Shown: positions 15,911-24,686, counted from the stretch's first letter. The stretch is 64,000 bases of DNA from Mycolicibacterium sp. P9-64 (GCF_008329605.1 NZ_NPKO01000016.1:59170-123169); one strand, 5' to 3'. Translations and numbers: made by a program. Notes: generated from the sequence alone by a model not told the origin.

Positions 15911-16684
15911 ATGACCATCACACTCGCACTGTCGTTCGGTGTCATCGTCGGCGTGCTACTGGGGCTCCTCGGGGGCGGTGGCTCCATCCTCGCCGTACCG
16001 ATCCTGGTCTATGCGATCGGTTTCGATGTGGGACAGGCCATCCCGGCGTCGCTGATCGTGATCGCCGTCGCCTCGGCGGTCGGCGCGGTGCCGAAGGTTC
16101 GGACCAAGCAAGTGCAATGGCGCTTGGCTGCGATCTTCGCCGCCGCCGGCATCCCCGCCACGTACATCGGATCCACGATCGGGAAACAGCTGCCGCAGCC
16201 CGCCGTCATGACCGGTTTCGCCCTAGTCATGATCGCTGCCGGACTGCGGATGCTGCGAGAGACCGGCGATACCGGCACCGCGTGCAAGGTCGAAGACCAG
16301 GGCATCAACTGGCGACGCTGCGTCCCTCGATCCATCCCCGCCGGATTCGTCGTCGGCCTGTTGACCGGATTGTTCGGCGTCGGCGGCGGCTTTCTCATCG
16401 TCCCGGCACTGGTGTTGCTACTCGGGGTGGACATGCCCATCGCGATCGGTACCTCGCTTGTCATCATCACCGTCAACTCCACGGCAGGCCTGCTGACACA
16501 CCTGAATGGCGTTGACATCAACTGGAGCATCACCGCGGTGTTCGTGGGAACCGCCATCGTGGGATCCCTGCTCGCCGCACACTTCGGCGCCAAGGTAGAC
16601 ACCCGTCGGTTGCAGCACTGGTTCGCCTACCTCGTCCTCGCCGTCGCGACGTACGTCGTCATTGACACCGCATTCTTGCGTTGA
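15911..16684 (+). CDS. TauE/SafE-family sulfite/organosulfur permease
   Basis: A 257-residue membrane protein with about eight helices and the TauE repeat motif: GVLLGLLGGGGSILAVPILV in the first half and GLLTGLFGVGGGFLIVPALV in the second. TauE/SafE proteins export sulfite, sulfoacetate or thiosulfate. With the CstR-like regulator and DUF302 upstream, it is likely an exporter induced by reactive sulfur. ATG at 15911 is the start; the frame is open upstream but overlaps DUF302. A second TauE gene lies at 45412-46194. Confidence 0.88.
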   Translation: MTITLALSFGVIVGVLLGLLGGGGSILAVPILVYAIGFDVGQAIPASLIVIAVASAVGAVPKVRTKQVQWRLAAIFAAAGIPATYIGSTIGKQLPQPAVMTGFALVMIAAGLRMLRETGDTGTACKVEDQGINWRRCVPRSIPAGFVVGLLTGLFGVGGGFLIVPALVLLLGVDMPIAIGTSLVIITVNSTAGLLTHLNGVDINWSITAVFVGTAIVGSLLAAHFGAKVDTRRLQHWFAYLVLAVATYVVIDTAFLR

Positions 16685-16776
16685 CCCCCAACATTCAGGA
16701 GACGGTGCCGTCCCTCATGCGCCGCCGAGCACACCGGCCGAGCGACGGCGCAATGATCGACGGCTAGCGTTCCACT

Positions 16777-17958
16777 ATGTCGACCCCCACCCGACTCGGT
16801 GACCGCTATGAGTTGCGTGGTGTCCTCGGCCGGGGAGGAATGGCGGAGGTCCGCGACGGCTGGGACACGCGCCTGGGGCGCGCGGTCGCGATAAAGCTGC
16901 TGCATCCAGGCTTCAGCAGGGACCCCGACAGCCGACTCCGCTTTCGCGCCGAGGCCCGCTCGGCGGCGTCGCTCACTCACCCCAACATCGTCGCAGTACA
17001 CGACTACGGCGAACACGAAGGAACGCCCTACATCGTGATGGAGCGGCTTCCAGGAAGAACTCTCGACGACGAGATGGCATCATCTCCGATGTCGCAATCA
17101 CGAGTGCGTTTCGTCCTCGACAACGTGCTCTCGGCCCTCGCCGCCGCCCACGGCGCGGGCGTACTTCATCGCGACATCAAGCCTGGCAACATCCTGCTGA
17201 CCGCACAGGGCACCGTGAAGGTCGCTGACTTCGGAATCGCGAAGACCAACGCAAACGCTTACACGCAAACCGGCCAGATCGTGGGCACGCTGGCTTACCT
17301 GAGCCCCGACCGGCTCGCCGGGAAGCCTGCAGCAGTGACCGACGACCTCTACGCGCTCGGCTGCCTCGGGTACGAAGCCCTCAGCGGACGCAGGCCCTTC
17401 CCGCAGGAAGAACTGGGACCGCTTACCCGCGCGATCCTCGATGACACGCCGACATCCCTCCTCGCACTTCGCCCCGCTGCCGACCCAACGGTGGCGGCGG
17501 TCATCGAACGCGCGTTGGCACGTGATCCACGGCAACGTTTCGTCTCTGCGGAGGACATGCGCATGTCGCTCTGGAACACTGCGGCGGCCAGCTATTCGCC
17601 GGCCACGGGCCGGCGCCCACCCACGAGAATGCTCACAGCTGCCTTTCCTGCATCATCGCCGCCGAGCGCCTACATTCCGTCGCACGCCAGCACCCCGCCA
17701 CGTCATCGGATCGGGAGATTGCCCGCGGTGGGAGGCATCGTCGCCGCCTTGACGCTGGTCGCCGCGGTGCTGGTCTTCAACGCCCCGTTCCGCAGTGATC
17801 CACGCGAGACGCCGCCAAGCACTAGCAGCAGTACGCCGCCTGCCACGCCCACCGCTAGCAGCGCGACGACGACCACCACCACCACCACATCACCGGAGGG
17901 TCCCCCGGGAGGCGGCGATCACAAGGGAGGCAAGGGAAAAGGGAGAGGCAAGCATTGA
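16777..17958 (+). CDS. Membrane Ser/Thr protein kinase (Pkn type)
   Basis: A 393-residue Hanks-type kinase. The Gly loop is LGRGGMAEV, the catalytic Lys is in VAIKLL (Lys40), the catalytic loop is HRDIKPGNIL (His131-Arg-Asp133), and DFGIAK starts at Asp151. A juxtamembrane linker leads to one membrane helix (about 311-333, VGGIVAALTLVAAVLVF). The outside tail is short, rich in Thr/Ser and Pro, and ends with a Gly/Lys run (GGDHKGGKGKGRGKH). It has no PASTA or sensor domain. Its 3' end abuts a decayed gene, so the tail may be newly formed. Confidence 0.92.
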   Translation: MSTPTRLGDRYELRGVLGRGGMAEVRDGWDTRLGRAVAIKLLHPGFSRDPDSRLRFRAEARSAASLTHPNIVAVHDYGEHEGTPYIVMERLPGRTLDDEMASSPMSQSRVRFVLDNVLSALAAAHGAGVLHRDIKPGNILLTAQGTVKVADFGIAKTNANAYTQTGQIVGTLAYLSPDRLAGKPAAVTDDLYALGCLGYEALSGRRPFPQEELGPLTRAILDDTPTSLLALRPAADPTVAAVIERALARDPRQRFVSAEDMRMSLWNTAAASYSPATGRRPPTRMLTAAFPASSPPSAYIPSHASTPPRHRIGRLPAVGGIVAALTLVAAVLVFNAPFRSDPRETPPSTSSSTPPATPTASSATTTTTTTTSPEGPPGGGDHKGGKGKGRGKH

Positions 17959-18405
17959 CCCCCGTACACATCGCCGAATCCCCGCTGAGGGCGCACATTC
18001 GGCATTCCGTAGCGAGTGAAGTTCGCGTTGAACACCTGAGCGGGTCCGCCGAAGCGCGCCCGACCGCTCTCGAGTCAGCAGATCGGCGACCATGGCCAGC
18101 TTGATCGTCGATGCCGTCCAAATCAGAGTGCCGGCATTCGCGTTGCGGTACTTGACGCCCGTCGCGCGATCGCGCAGTACCAACCCGATCGTTCCGGGCC
18201 GCGTCGCCAAATACTGCTCGGCTGTCGCGATGCGTTGGCGGATGTCACATTGGGCGTCCCTGCTACCGCAAACCGCGTTCGCCTTGGGCTGCGCTCCAGT
18301 ACTCGCCGTGGTCAACACGATGGCAATTGAAAGAACCGCGAGAGCTCGCACACGCATTGGCCTGCAACTCATTTCGTGTCGCAGCGAAGTCGACCGATGC
18401 AACAC
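17959..18405 (-). pseudogene. Remnant of a secreted class-A beta-lactamase-like serine hydrolase
   Basis: Reading from 18405, a signal peptide (VRALAVLSIAIVLTTASTGA) is followed by LVLRDRATGVKYRN and STIKLAMVADLL, whose SxxK is the active-site motif of class-A beta-lactamase-like proteins. At about 18043 homology jumps to another frame: RFGGPAQVFNANFTRYGMP, a segment normally about 25 codons further on. So there is an internal deletion with a frameshift. The last third of the gene is missing where it meets the kinase stop at 17958. It cannot make an active enzyme. Confidence 0.6.
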
Positions 18406-18420
18406 GGTTACCTACGGCCC

Positions 18421-18432
18421 AGCTACGTAGCT
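18421..18432. promoter_or_regulatory. TACGTA-core palindrome upstream of the hydrolase remnant
   Basis: AGCTACGTAGCT is a perfect 12-base palindrome 16 bases upstream of the remnant start at 18405. The same CTACGTAG core occurs twice in the larger palindrome at 19687-19709. It is probably a regulator operator, but no cognate regulator is identified. Confidence 0.3.
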
Positions 18433-18544
18433 AGTTCTAGCACGCTGCGTGCATCCAATTGTCAACCTCATCTCCGACCGATTGCGCGTGTCGGCCCAGC
18501 CGTCGGGACGTGGCGCCGCGGATCGCGAAGCCCGTCAAATGGGT

Positions 18545-19178
18545 TCACGGCTGAATGGGCGATCCATTCGGCGACGTTGCGCGTCCAACGCCTGGAATGA
18601 AGCGTCCAACCCGCACGGCATAGTCGCCGTACCGTCGTCCGTGCGTCGACTGCAGGTAGGGCTCCTCCACTACACGCACTTGCAACTCGACCGCTGCGAG
18701 TAACAGCCCGAATCCGAACAGCGCCAGACCATTTGGGGCCATCAGAGTCACACCGAGACCGAAGACCAGCATGGCGGTGAAGATGGGATTGCGAACCAAA
18801 CCGAACACCCCGCCGTCGACCAGCTGCGTCCTCTCACTCGCATCGACGCCGATACGCCAAGAGTCGCCCATCGACTGCTGCGCCCACAGCGTCGCGGCGA
18901 TTCCCAGAACCCCCGCAATCCCTCCCAGCATCCCGATCGCGGGATGATCGAGCAGCGGGACGGGCGACAGTACGCCCGCCAGTTGCACGGCCGGCGCAGC
19001 CGCACCAATCACGATCGCCACCACGAAACCCGCCCCGGCAAGCCATTCCAACGATCCGGGGCGACCGTGAAACCCCCGCATCCCCGTCGATCCAGTGCGA
19101 CGCCACTGCTGGTAGCTGCGCCACCCGAACCCGGCGACGAAGAACACGCCGTAGAGCGCCAGTGCTGCGATTGTCATG
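18545..19178 (-). CDS. ICMT/PEMT-family membrane methyltransferase
   Basis: A 210-residue membrane protein with about five helices. The C-terminal part carries the isoprenylcysteine carboxyl methyltransferase / phospholipid methyltransferase pattern: VDGGVFGLVRNPIF followed by TAMLVFGLGV, then VVEEPYLQSTHGRRYGDYA. The Arg-Asn-Pro and Glu-Glu-Pro elements bind SAM. The substrate is unknown. ATG at 19178 (MTIAALALYG) opens the first helix and is preferred to the start at 19231. It is an intact gene between two remnants. Confidence 0.82.
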
Positions 19179-19324
19179 ACGTGCGATCCTTCCGATGTGT
19201 GCAGTGACGGCGGAGCTGGGGTCGTCTCCACGGTGAAGTCGTCGGCTGGGCCGCCGCATCACCGAACCGCCCAATCCATGCCTCAGCACTGCGTCTCACA
19301 ATACATAGCAATATTCGCATATGT

Positions 19325-19629
19325 CTATGGTTTTAGAGGCCGCGTTCCGCTTCCCAGCGCACGCGTCACCCCGAGCGCCTCACCATCTCCAACGTCGAGA
19401 AGGGCACGTTCCAGCGTGGCCGGATCGTGGTATGCCACGTCGAAAGCTTCTATGTCGAGCCCCAATTCGACCGCGAACCCGCGAAATACTTCATCGGCCG
19501 GAGTGCGCCGTTCACCCCACTGCGCCTGGGACTCGTACCTTCGGCGATACATCGGTTCGAGTTGACCTTGCTGCGCAGCGGCTTCGACTGCGCGGGCGAC
19601 CCAACAAGAGTGCTCTTCCCAAGGTCATG
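19325..19629 (-). pseudogene. DsbA/thioredoxin-fold protein remnant
   Basis: Minus-strand codons from about 19629 read WEEHSCWVARAVEAAAQQG, then YESQAQWGERRTPADEVF, AVELGLDIEAFDVAYHD and GDGEALGVT. This is the middle and end of a DsbA-family oxidoreductase (helical insert and return to the thioredoxin core). The N-terminal active-site half is absent: a stop lies just upstream and no CxxC is seen. After ALGVT the sequence departs from the family, which should continue with a cis-Pro motif. Both ends are therefore lost. Confidence 0.5.
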
Positions 19630-19686
19630 TCAGCATGGGTGTCGCGACGTACGGTGCCGAAACCGTTCAGACGACGACGGAAGAGC

Positions 19687-19709
19687 ATCTACGTAGCGAC
19701 TACGTAGAT
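19687..19709. promoter_or_regulatory. Large inverted repeat, likely TetR-type operator
   Basis: ATCTACGTAG-cga-CTACGTAGAT is a perfect repeat with 10-base arms. It lies upstream of the DsbA remnant (minus strand) and before the cobalamin riboswitch (plus strand). The core matches the palindrome at 18421-18432. No TetR gene adjoins it. Confidence 0.45.
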
Positions 19710-19749
19710 CGTAGCGCAGTGGGCGACGTGGACGTCGGTTATTGTCAGT

Positions 19750-19915
19750 CCTGGCTGGTCGCCCCGACCAGCCTCGATGAGTAGGCAGGAAGCCGGTGCA
19801 AATCCGGCGCGGTCCCGCCACTGTGACTGGGGAGCGAGCCCCGCGTCGACCACGGCCCGTAAGGGTTGGAAGGTCGGGGTGAGCGCTGATCCAGGAGTCA
19901 GGATACTGCTCTCGT
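19750..19915 (+). promoter_or_regulatory. Cobalamin (B12) riboswitch
   Basis: It contains the conserved core AGGCAGGAAGCCGGTGCAAA at 19783-19802, then TCCGGCGCGGTCCCGCCACTGTGAC including the B12 box GCCACTG, and the closing element TGATCCAGGAGTCAGGATAC near 19888-19907. The order and spacing are those of the cobalamin riboswitch class. It ends about 60 bases before the BtuF-like start. In this class, ligand binding represses downstream expression, so the importer should be made when B12 is scarce. Confidence 0.92.
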
Positions 19916-19972
19916 CGGCCCTCTTGCTGGGACGTGGAGATCCCGGATGGAGCCGATGTAGTGCATTTCACG

Positions 19973-20968
19973 ATGCAGTCCTCGCGGCGTGCCGCGGGTG
20001 TTGCGCTCGCCGTCACCCTGGCCTTGGCCCTTCTCAACGGATGCGGATCGGCGAGTACCGGCGCCGCCTCCGACACGGCACCGCATCAGGCGGGTTTCCC
20101 CGTCGCGGTGGACAACTGCGGCCAGCAGGTCACCGTCAAGGCGCCGCCCAAGAAGGCAGTGGGCTACTACCAACAGTCCGTGGAACTTCTGCTGGCGCTG
20201 GGATTGCGCGATGTCATCGCTGCGACGGTGTACCCCGACAACCCGCCGCTGCCCCAGTACGCCGAGGCCTACCGCTCGATTCCCGAATTGTCGGCCAAGG
20301 ACGCTTCGTTCGAGCAGGTCCTGTCCGTCGATCCTGACTTCGTATACGGCGGGTACAGCAGCACCTTCGACGAGTCGGCGGGGCGCTCGCGAAAGGCGTT
20401 CGCGGACGCAGGGATCACGACCTACCTGAACCCGGAGTACTGCGCCACGAAGCCGATCATGATGGACGACGTCTACGCCGAGGTCCGGCAGATAGCCGAC
20501 TTCTTCGGCGTGACCGACCGCGCCCAGGCCCTGATCACCGACATGCAGCACAGCGTGTCGTCCACTCAAGAGCGCGTGTCAGGCGTCCAACCGCTCAAGG
20601 CGTTCGTCTACGACAGTGGCGACGCCACCGCATTCACCGCGGGCCACGAGGGCATCGGCAACCAGATCATCCAACTTGCCGGCGGCTCCAACGTATTCGC
20701 CGACGTCGACGACACGTTCGCCGACGTGTCGTGGGAGCAGGTGCTGCAGCGCAACCCCGACGTCATCGTGATCTACGACTACTTCGGGACACCGTCGGTG
20801 GACGAGAAGAAGGCCTTCCTGCGTGGCAAGCCGGAACTGGCCAACGTCCCCGCGATTCGCAACGACGAGTTCGCCGTTCTCACCCTCCAGGACGCCGTGC
20901 TGGGTGTGCGGGCGCCGTTCGCCGTCGAGGCCCTCGCAAGGCAGCTCCACCCAGACCGCTTCCAGTGA
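19973..20968 (+). CDS. BtuF-like cobalamin-binding lipoprotein
   Basis: A 331-residue periplasmic-binding (class III, helical-backbone) lipoprotein. The signal peptide ends in the lipobox LLNGC. The domain carries VGYYQQSVELLLALGL, VLSVDPDFVYGGY, WEQVLQRNPDVIVIYDY and GVRAPFAVEAL, typical of vitamin B12/iron-siderophore binders. The riboswitch directly upstream points to a corrinoid. ATG at 19973 begins the signal peptide; GTG at 19934 would add 13 residues. Its stop overlaps the permease GTG. Confidence 0.85.
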   Translation: MQSSRRAAGVALAVTLALALLNGCGSASTGAASDTAPHQAGFPVAVDNCGQQVTVKAPPKKAVGYYQQSVELLLALGLRDVIAATVYPDNPPLPQYAEAYRSIPELSAKDASFEQVLSVDPDFVYGGYSSTFDESAGRSRKAFADAGITTYLNPEYCATKPIMMDDVYAEVRQIADFFGVTDRAQALITDMQHSVSSTQERVSGVQPLKAFVYDSGDATAFTAGHEGIGNQIIQLAGGSNVFADVDDTFADVSWEQVLQRNPDVIVIYDYFGTPSVDEKKAFLRGKPELANVPAIRNDEFAVLTLQDAVLGVRAPFAVEALARQLHPDRFQ

Positions 20969-22059
20969 CCGACTGCGCTCTCGTCGAGGGCGATCGGCCA
21001 CGGCGGGCGCCCCGCTGGCACCCGCGCCATCCGTTGGTCCTCGGCGTGCTGACGGTCATGCTCGTGGCGGCGATGATCGCGGGGCTCGCAATCGGATCCA
21101 TCGTGATACCGCCACTCGACGTCGCCACCAACGTCGCCCACCAACTCGTGCCTGGACTGGTCGATGCCACGGGGCCAACACATTTCGAGACCGTCATCGC
21201 ACAGGTGCGCGGCCCTCGCGTGGTGCTTGGCGCGGTGGTCGGGGCCGGGCTTGCGGTGGTCGGCATGACACTGCAGGCGCTGGTTCGAAATCCGCTCGCC
21301 GATCCCTACCTGCTCGGGGTGTCCTCCGGCGCGTCGGTCGGCGCAGTCGGCGTGATCGTCGCGGGTATCAGCATCGCTGGGGCGATCTCGACCTCGATCG
21401 CCGCGTTCGTCGGATCGCTTGCGGCGCTGGGGCTAGTGTACGGCTTGTCCAGGGCGGGAGGCCAGATCACCACCGCCCGACTCGTGCTTGCCGGTGTGGC
21501 GGTAGCTTACGCATTGTCGGCGCTGACCAGCCTGATGCTCATCATGGCCAAGAGCGGGGATCAGGCACGCCAGGTGCTCACCTGGCTCCTCGGCGGGCTC
21601 GGCGGCGCGCAATGGCGCAGCCTGTGGCTGCCACTGGTGTTGGTGTCCGCTGGCCTGCTGGTGATGCTCGCCCAGTCCAGAACGCTGAACGTCCTGTTGG
21701 CTGGTGACGAGGTCGCGGCCACCATGGGCGTTGACACACAACGCTTTCGGGCCCGCATGTTCGTCGTGGCATCACTGCTGACCGGGGTTCTGGTCGCGGT
21801 CAGCGGGCCGATCGGCTTCGTCGGTCTCATCGTGCCGCATGCCGTCAGGCTGGTGGCGGGCAGCGATCATCGTCGTGCACTCCCAGCGGCAGCACTCGCA
21901 GGCGCCACCTTCCTGGTGCTGGCCGACATCGCGGCCCGAACGCTCGCCTCACCCCAGGAGATCCCGGTCGGCGTACTGACGGCGTTGTGCGGCGGGCCCT
22001 TCTTTCTGTGGCTTCTCCGGCGTGACGCCCGCCGTTCCACGCCTGGCGGAACGGCATGA
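20965..22059 (+). CDS. FecCD-family ABC permease (BtuC-like)
   Basis: A 364-residue permease with about ten membrane helices. Family motifs include RGPRVVLGAVVGAGLAVVG, LVRNPLADPYLLGVSSGAS and GFVGLIVPHAVRL, the coupling helix that contacts the ATPase. The end reads PVGVLTALCGGPFFLWLLRR, the FecCD terminus. It starts with GTG at 20965, overlapping the BtuF-like stop, and ends four bases into the ATPase gene (ATGA). It is the membrane part of the B12 importer. Confidence 0.88.
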   Translation: MTDCALVEGDRPRRAPRWHPRHPLVLGVLTVMLVAAMIAGLAIGSIVIPPLDVATNVAHQLVPGLVDATGPTHFETVIAQVRGPRVVLGAVVGAGLAVVGMTLQALVRNPLADPYLLGVSSGASVGAVGVIVAGISIAGAISTSIAAFVGSLAALGLVYGLSRAGGQITTARLVLAGVAVAYALSALTSLMLIMAKSGDQARQVLTWLLGGLGGAQWRSLWLPLVLVSAGLLVMLAQSRTLNVLLAGDEVAATMGVDTQRFRARMFVVASLLTGVLVAVSGPIGFVGLIVPHAVRLVAGSDHRRALPAAALAGATFLVLADIAARTLASPQEIPVGVLTALCGGPFFLWLLRRDARRSTPGGTA

Positions 22060-22847
22060 GCGGGTCACGCTTGCAGGCCGACGGGTTGTCCGTCGATCTC
22101 GGGGGCCGACGGATTCTGGACGGCGTGTCGATCACTGCCGAGCCAGGGCAGGTCGTCGGTGTGGTCGGACCGAATGGCTGTGGCAAGTCCACGTTGCTTC
22201 GTGCGCTGCTGCGCCTCGTCCGCCCGTCCACCGGAACGGTGATCATCGACGGCACCGACGTCGCGACGATCCCGGCCAAGCGGATGGCACGGACGGTGGC
22301 TGCCGTGCTTCAGGACGCCAGCGGTGACTTCGACCTGCGGGTCCGCGACGTCGTATCGATGGGTCGTGCGCCGTACAAGCGAATGTTTCAGGGCGACAAC
22401 GCGTCCGACGCCGACGTCATCACCGAGTCGCTTGCGCTGGTCGGCGCCACGCATCTCGTCGACCGATCCTTCGCCTTGATGTCGGGTGGCGAGCGACAAC
22501 GCGCGCTGGTGGCTCGAGCGCTCGCCCAGCAGCCCAGCCTGCTGGTGATGGACGAGCCGACCAATCATCTCGACGTCCGTCATCAATTCGACGTCCTCGC
22601 GTTGCCGGCGCGGCTCGGCATCACCGCGGTCATCGCCCTTCACGACCTGAACCTCGCCGCCTACTACTGCGACGTCATCACCGTGCTGCACAACGGAACA
22701 CGAGTCACCGCCGGTCCGCCGGACACCGTGCTGACGGCCGAGCTGATGGCCGACGTGTACGGCGTCACCGCGGTCGTCCAGCCGCATCCGATGACGGGCC
22801 GACCGCAGGTGAGCTTCGACCCGGCGCGCTCAGTCGGACTTCGGTAG
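22056..22847 (+). CDS. ABC ATPase (BtuD/FecE-like)
   Basis: A 263-residue ATPase with Walker A GPNGCGKST, Q-loop in VLQDASGDF, signature LMSGGERQRALVARAL, Walker B LLVMDEPTNHLD and switch His in IALHDLNLAAYYCD. It completes the riboswitch-controlled importer: one binding lipoprotein, a permease homodimer and two ATPase copies by family precedent. Its 3' end overlaps the convergent TetR gene by 18 bases, so the operon stops here. Confidence 0.9.
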   Translation: MSGSRLQADGLSVDLGGRRILDGVSITAEPGQVVGVVGPNGCGKSTLLRALLRLVRPSTGTVIIDGTDVATIPAKRMARTVAAVLQDASGDFDLRVRDVVSMGRAPYKRMFQGDNASDADVITESLALVGATHLVDRSFALMSGGERQRALVARALAQQPSLLVMDEPTNHLDVRHQFDVLALPARLGITAVIALHDLNLAAYYCDVITVLHNGTRVTAGPPDTVLTAELMADVYGVTAVVQPHPMTGRPQVSFDPARSVGLR

Positions 22848-23441
22848 TCGTGTGCCGGTGGCCAGTTCCGCGTACTGACGCATGAGCCGAAGCGCAGTGG
22901 CTCGGCTCATCTGGGGATCTCGCGCCACGATGCGGTAGCCGAGGTAGTCCTCCATGGACATCAGCGTCATGGCGATGTCGCGGGCAGGTGACTTCAGTTG
23001 GAACGCTCCCGTTTTCGAGCCCGCGTCCAAGAGGTCGGTGTAGAGGCCGACCTGACGGTGGTAGATGCCCTGCACGTCGGCGCGCTGATCAAGCTCGAAA
23101 CCGGCCGCCAGCACGGCGCGCCAGATTGCGCGCCACTCGGCGTCCTCGGGTCCGGTGGGCAGGCCTGCCGCCATGGTCATGGCCAGCTGTGTTGGCAGGT
23201 CGTCGGTCTTGGCGGCGAGCCCCAACCGCTCGTCGTAGAAGCGGACGTCGGATCGCAGAGCCAACTCCGACAACAGCTGCGCGACGTCCTTGAAGTAGTA
23301 GCGCACCGCGTTGGTGGTCAGTCCGAGTTCGGCGGCCACGTCGGCGAGCTTGAGGGTGGCTAGGTCATGGCGCTCGATGAGGGCGATCGCGGCGTCCATG
23401 ATGTCGCCGCGTCGCTCTACCTGCCGATTCGGCCTCGCCAT
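22830..23441 (-). CDS. TetR-family repressor
   Basis: A 203-residue regulator. The N-terminal HTH (about 10-55) has IMDAAIALIERHDLATLKLA and DVAAELGLTTNAVRYYFKD, with the usual Tyr-Tyr-Phe before helix 4. The rest is a helical ligand domain. ATG at 23441 fits the domain start, although the frame is open far upstream. It is divergent from the DmpA-like peptidase. The perfect palindrome at 23521-23551 lies between them, so it probably represses the peptidase/permease operon. Confidence 0.9.
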   Translation of the reverse strand: MARPNRQVERRGDIMDAAIALIERHDLATLKLADVAAELGLTTNAVRYYFKDVAQLLSELALRSDVRFYDERLGLAAKTDDLPTQLAMTMAAGLPTGPEDAEWRAIWRAVLAAGFELDQRADVQGIYHRQVGLYTDLLDAGSKTGAFQLKSPARDIAMTLMSMEDYLGYRIVARDPQMSRATALRLMRQYAELATGTRLPKSD

Positions 23442-23520
23442 GCCGTCCTCCCCTCCTCCGCCGGTAGCTACGACCGAACTTACTTCGCCGCTGCCCTTGC
23501 GTCGTGGATCACACGGGTGC

Positions 23521-23551
23521 ATAGTTCTTTTCCAACTAGGAAAAGAACTAT
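23521..23551. promoter_or_regulatory. TetR operator, 13-base arms
   Basis: ATAGTTCTTTTCC-aacta-GGAAAAGAACTAT is a perfect inverted repeat in the 129-base gap between the divergent TetR (23441) and peptidase (23571) starts. It ends 19 bases before the peptidase ATG. Its AT-rich arms stand out in this GC-rich region. Confidence 0.8.
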
Positions 23552-23570
23552 ACGGGAACGAGCGGAAGCA

Positions 23571-24686
23571 ATGCGGGCGAGAGACCTTGGCGTCGTCATC
23601 GGGGACCACCCGACCGGACCGGGCAATGCCATCACCGACGTCCCCGGTGTCCGGGTCGGTCACACCACCCTCGAGTCCGACGGTCCCGCGGCCGTGCGCA
23701 CCGGTGTCACCGTCGTGATTCCGCACGACGACATCTGGACCGAGCCCGTGTTCGCCGGATCCCACCGGCTCAACGGCAGCGGTGAATTGACCGGGCTGGA
23801 ATGGATTCGCGAGTCCGGGGAGCTCACCACCGCGATCGGGCTCACCAACACGCACAGCGTCGGCGTCGTCCGCGACGAGCTGGTGGCAGAACAGGTACGA
23901 GCCCGGGGCGACGGCCTCTACTGGTCGCTGCCCGTGGTCGGCGAGACCTACGACGGTCTGCTCAACGACATCAACGGCTTTCACGTGCGCCCAGAACACG
24001 TACGCGCCGCGTTGGACAACGCGTCTGCCGCACCACCAGCCGAGGGGAACGTCGGGGGCGGCACCGGCATGATCTGCCACGGCTTCAAGGGCGGCACCGG
24101 CACCTCGTCGCGCGTCACCCAGACCGCCGCCGGACCGTACACCGTCGGTGTCCTCGTCCAAGCCAATCATGGTCGGCGCGAACGACTCCAAATCAACGGC
24201 GTCCACGTCGGTGAACTGATCGGCCCTTCCGAGGTGCCGCTTCCCGACCTGCCCCCGCAGTACGAGCCGGGATCTGGCTCGATCATCGTCGTCGTCGCCA
24301 CCGACGCACCGCTGCTCCCCCATCAGTGCACGCGGTTGGCGCAGCGCGCGGCTCTTGCCGTGAGCCGGCTCGGCGGGACGGGCGAGCAGTACAGCGGCGA
24401 CCTGATGCTGGCGTTCGCCACCGGCAACCGCGGGATTCCGCCCTACGCGTGGGACGAGAACCACGACACCGCCCGCCCAGAGGTGCCGCTGCGAATGGTC
24501 GCACCGCAGTTGATGACTCGCCTGTTCGACCTCACGATCGAAGCGACCGAGGAGGCCATCGTCAACGCGATGGTCGCCGCCACGACGATGACGGGCCGCA
24601 ACGGCTTCACCGCCCACGCCATCGACCACGACCTGCTGCGCAACGCGTTGCACCCCAGTGCCCCCCGACTCCAGGAGATCTCGTGA
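23571..24686 (+). CDS. P1/DmpA-type self-processing aminopeptidase (S58 family)
   Basis: A 371-residue N-terminal-nucleophile hydrolase of the DmpA/BapA/NylC group. It has the family start LGVVIGDHPTGPGNAITDVPG, the VGGGTGMICHGFKGGTGTSS loop, and EPGSGSIIVVVATDAPLLPH. Self-cleavage is expected between Gly236 and Ser237, freeing Ser237 as nucleophile. Members release N-terminal L- or beta-amino acids, or cut amide oligomers. The ATG at 23571 fits the family start. Its stop overlaps the permease GTG, so the product of cleavage or its substrate is probably imported by that permease. Confidence 0.9.
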   Translation: MRARDLGVVIGDHPTGPGNAITDVPGVRVGHTTLESDGPAAVRTGVTVVIPHDDIWTEPVFAGSHRLNGSGELTGLEWIRESGELTTAIGLTNTHSVGVVRDELVAEQVRARGDGLYWSLPVVGETYDGLLNDINGFHVRPEHVRAALDNASAAPPAEGNVGGGTGMICHGFKGGTGTSSRVTQTAAGPYTVGVLVQANHGRRERLQINGVHVGELIGPSEVPLPDLPPQYEPGSGSIIVVVATDAPLLPHQCTRLAQRAALAVSRLGGTGEQYSGDLMLAFATGNRGIPPYAWDENHDTARPEVPLRMVAPQLMTRLFDLTIEATEEAIVNAMVAATTMTGRNGFTAHAIDHDLLRNALHPSAPRLQEIS

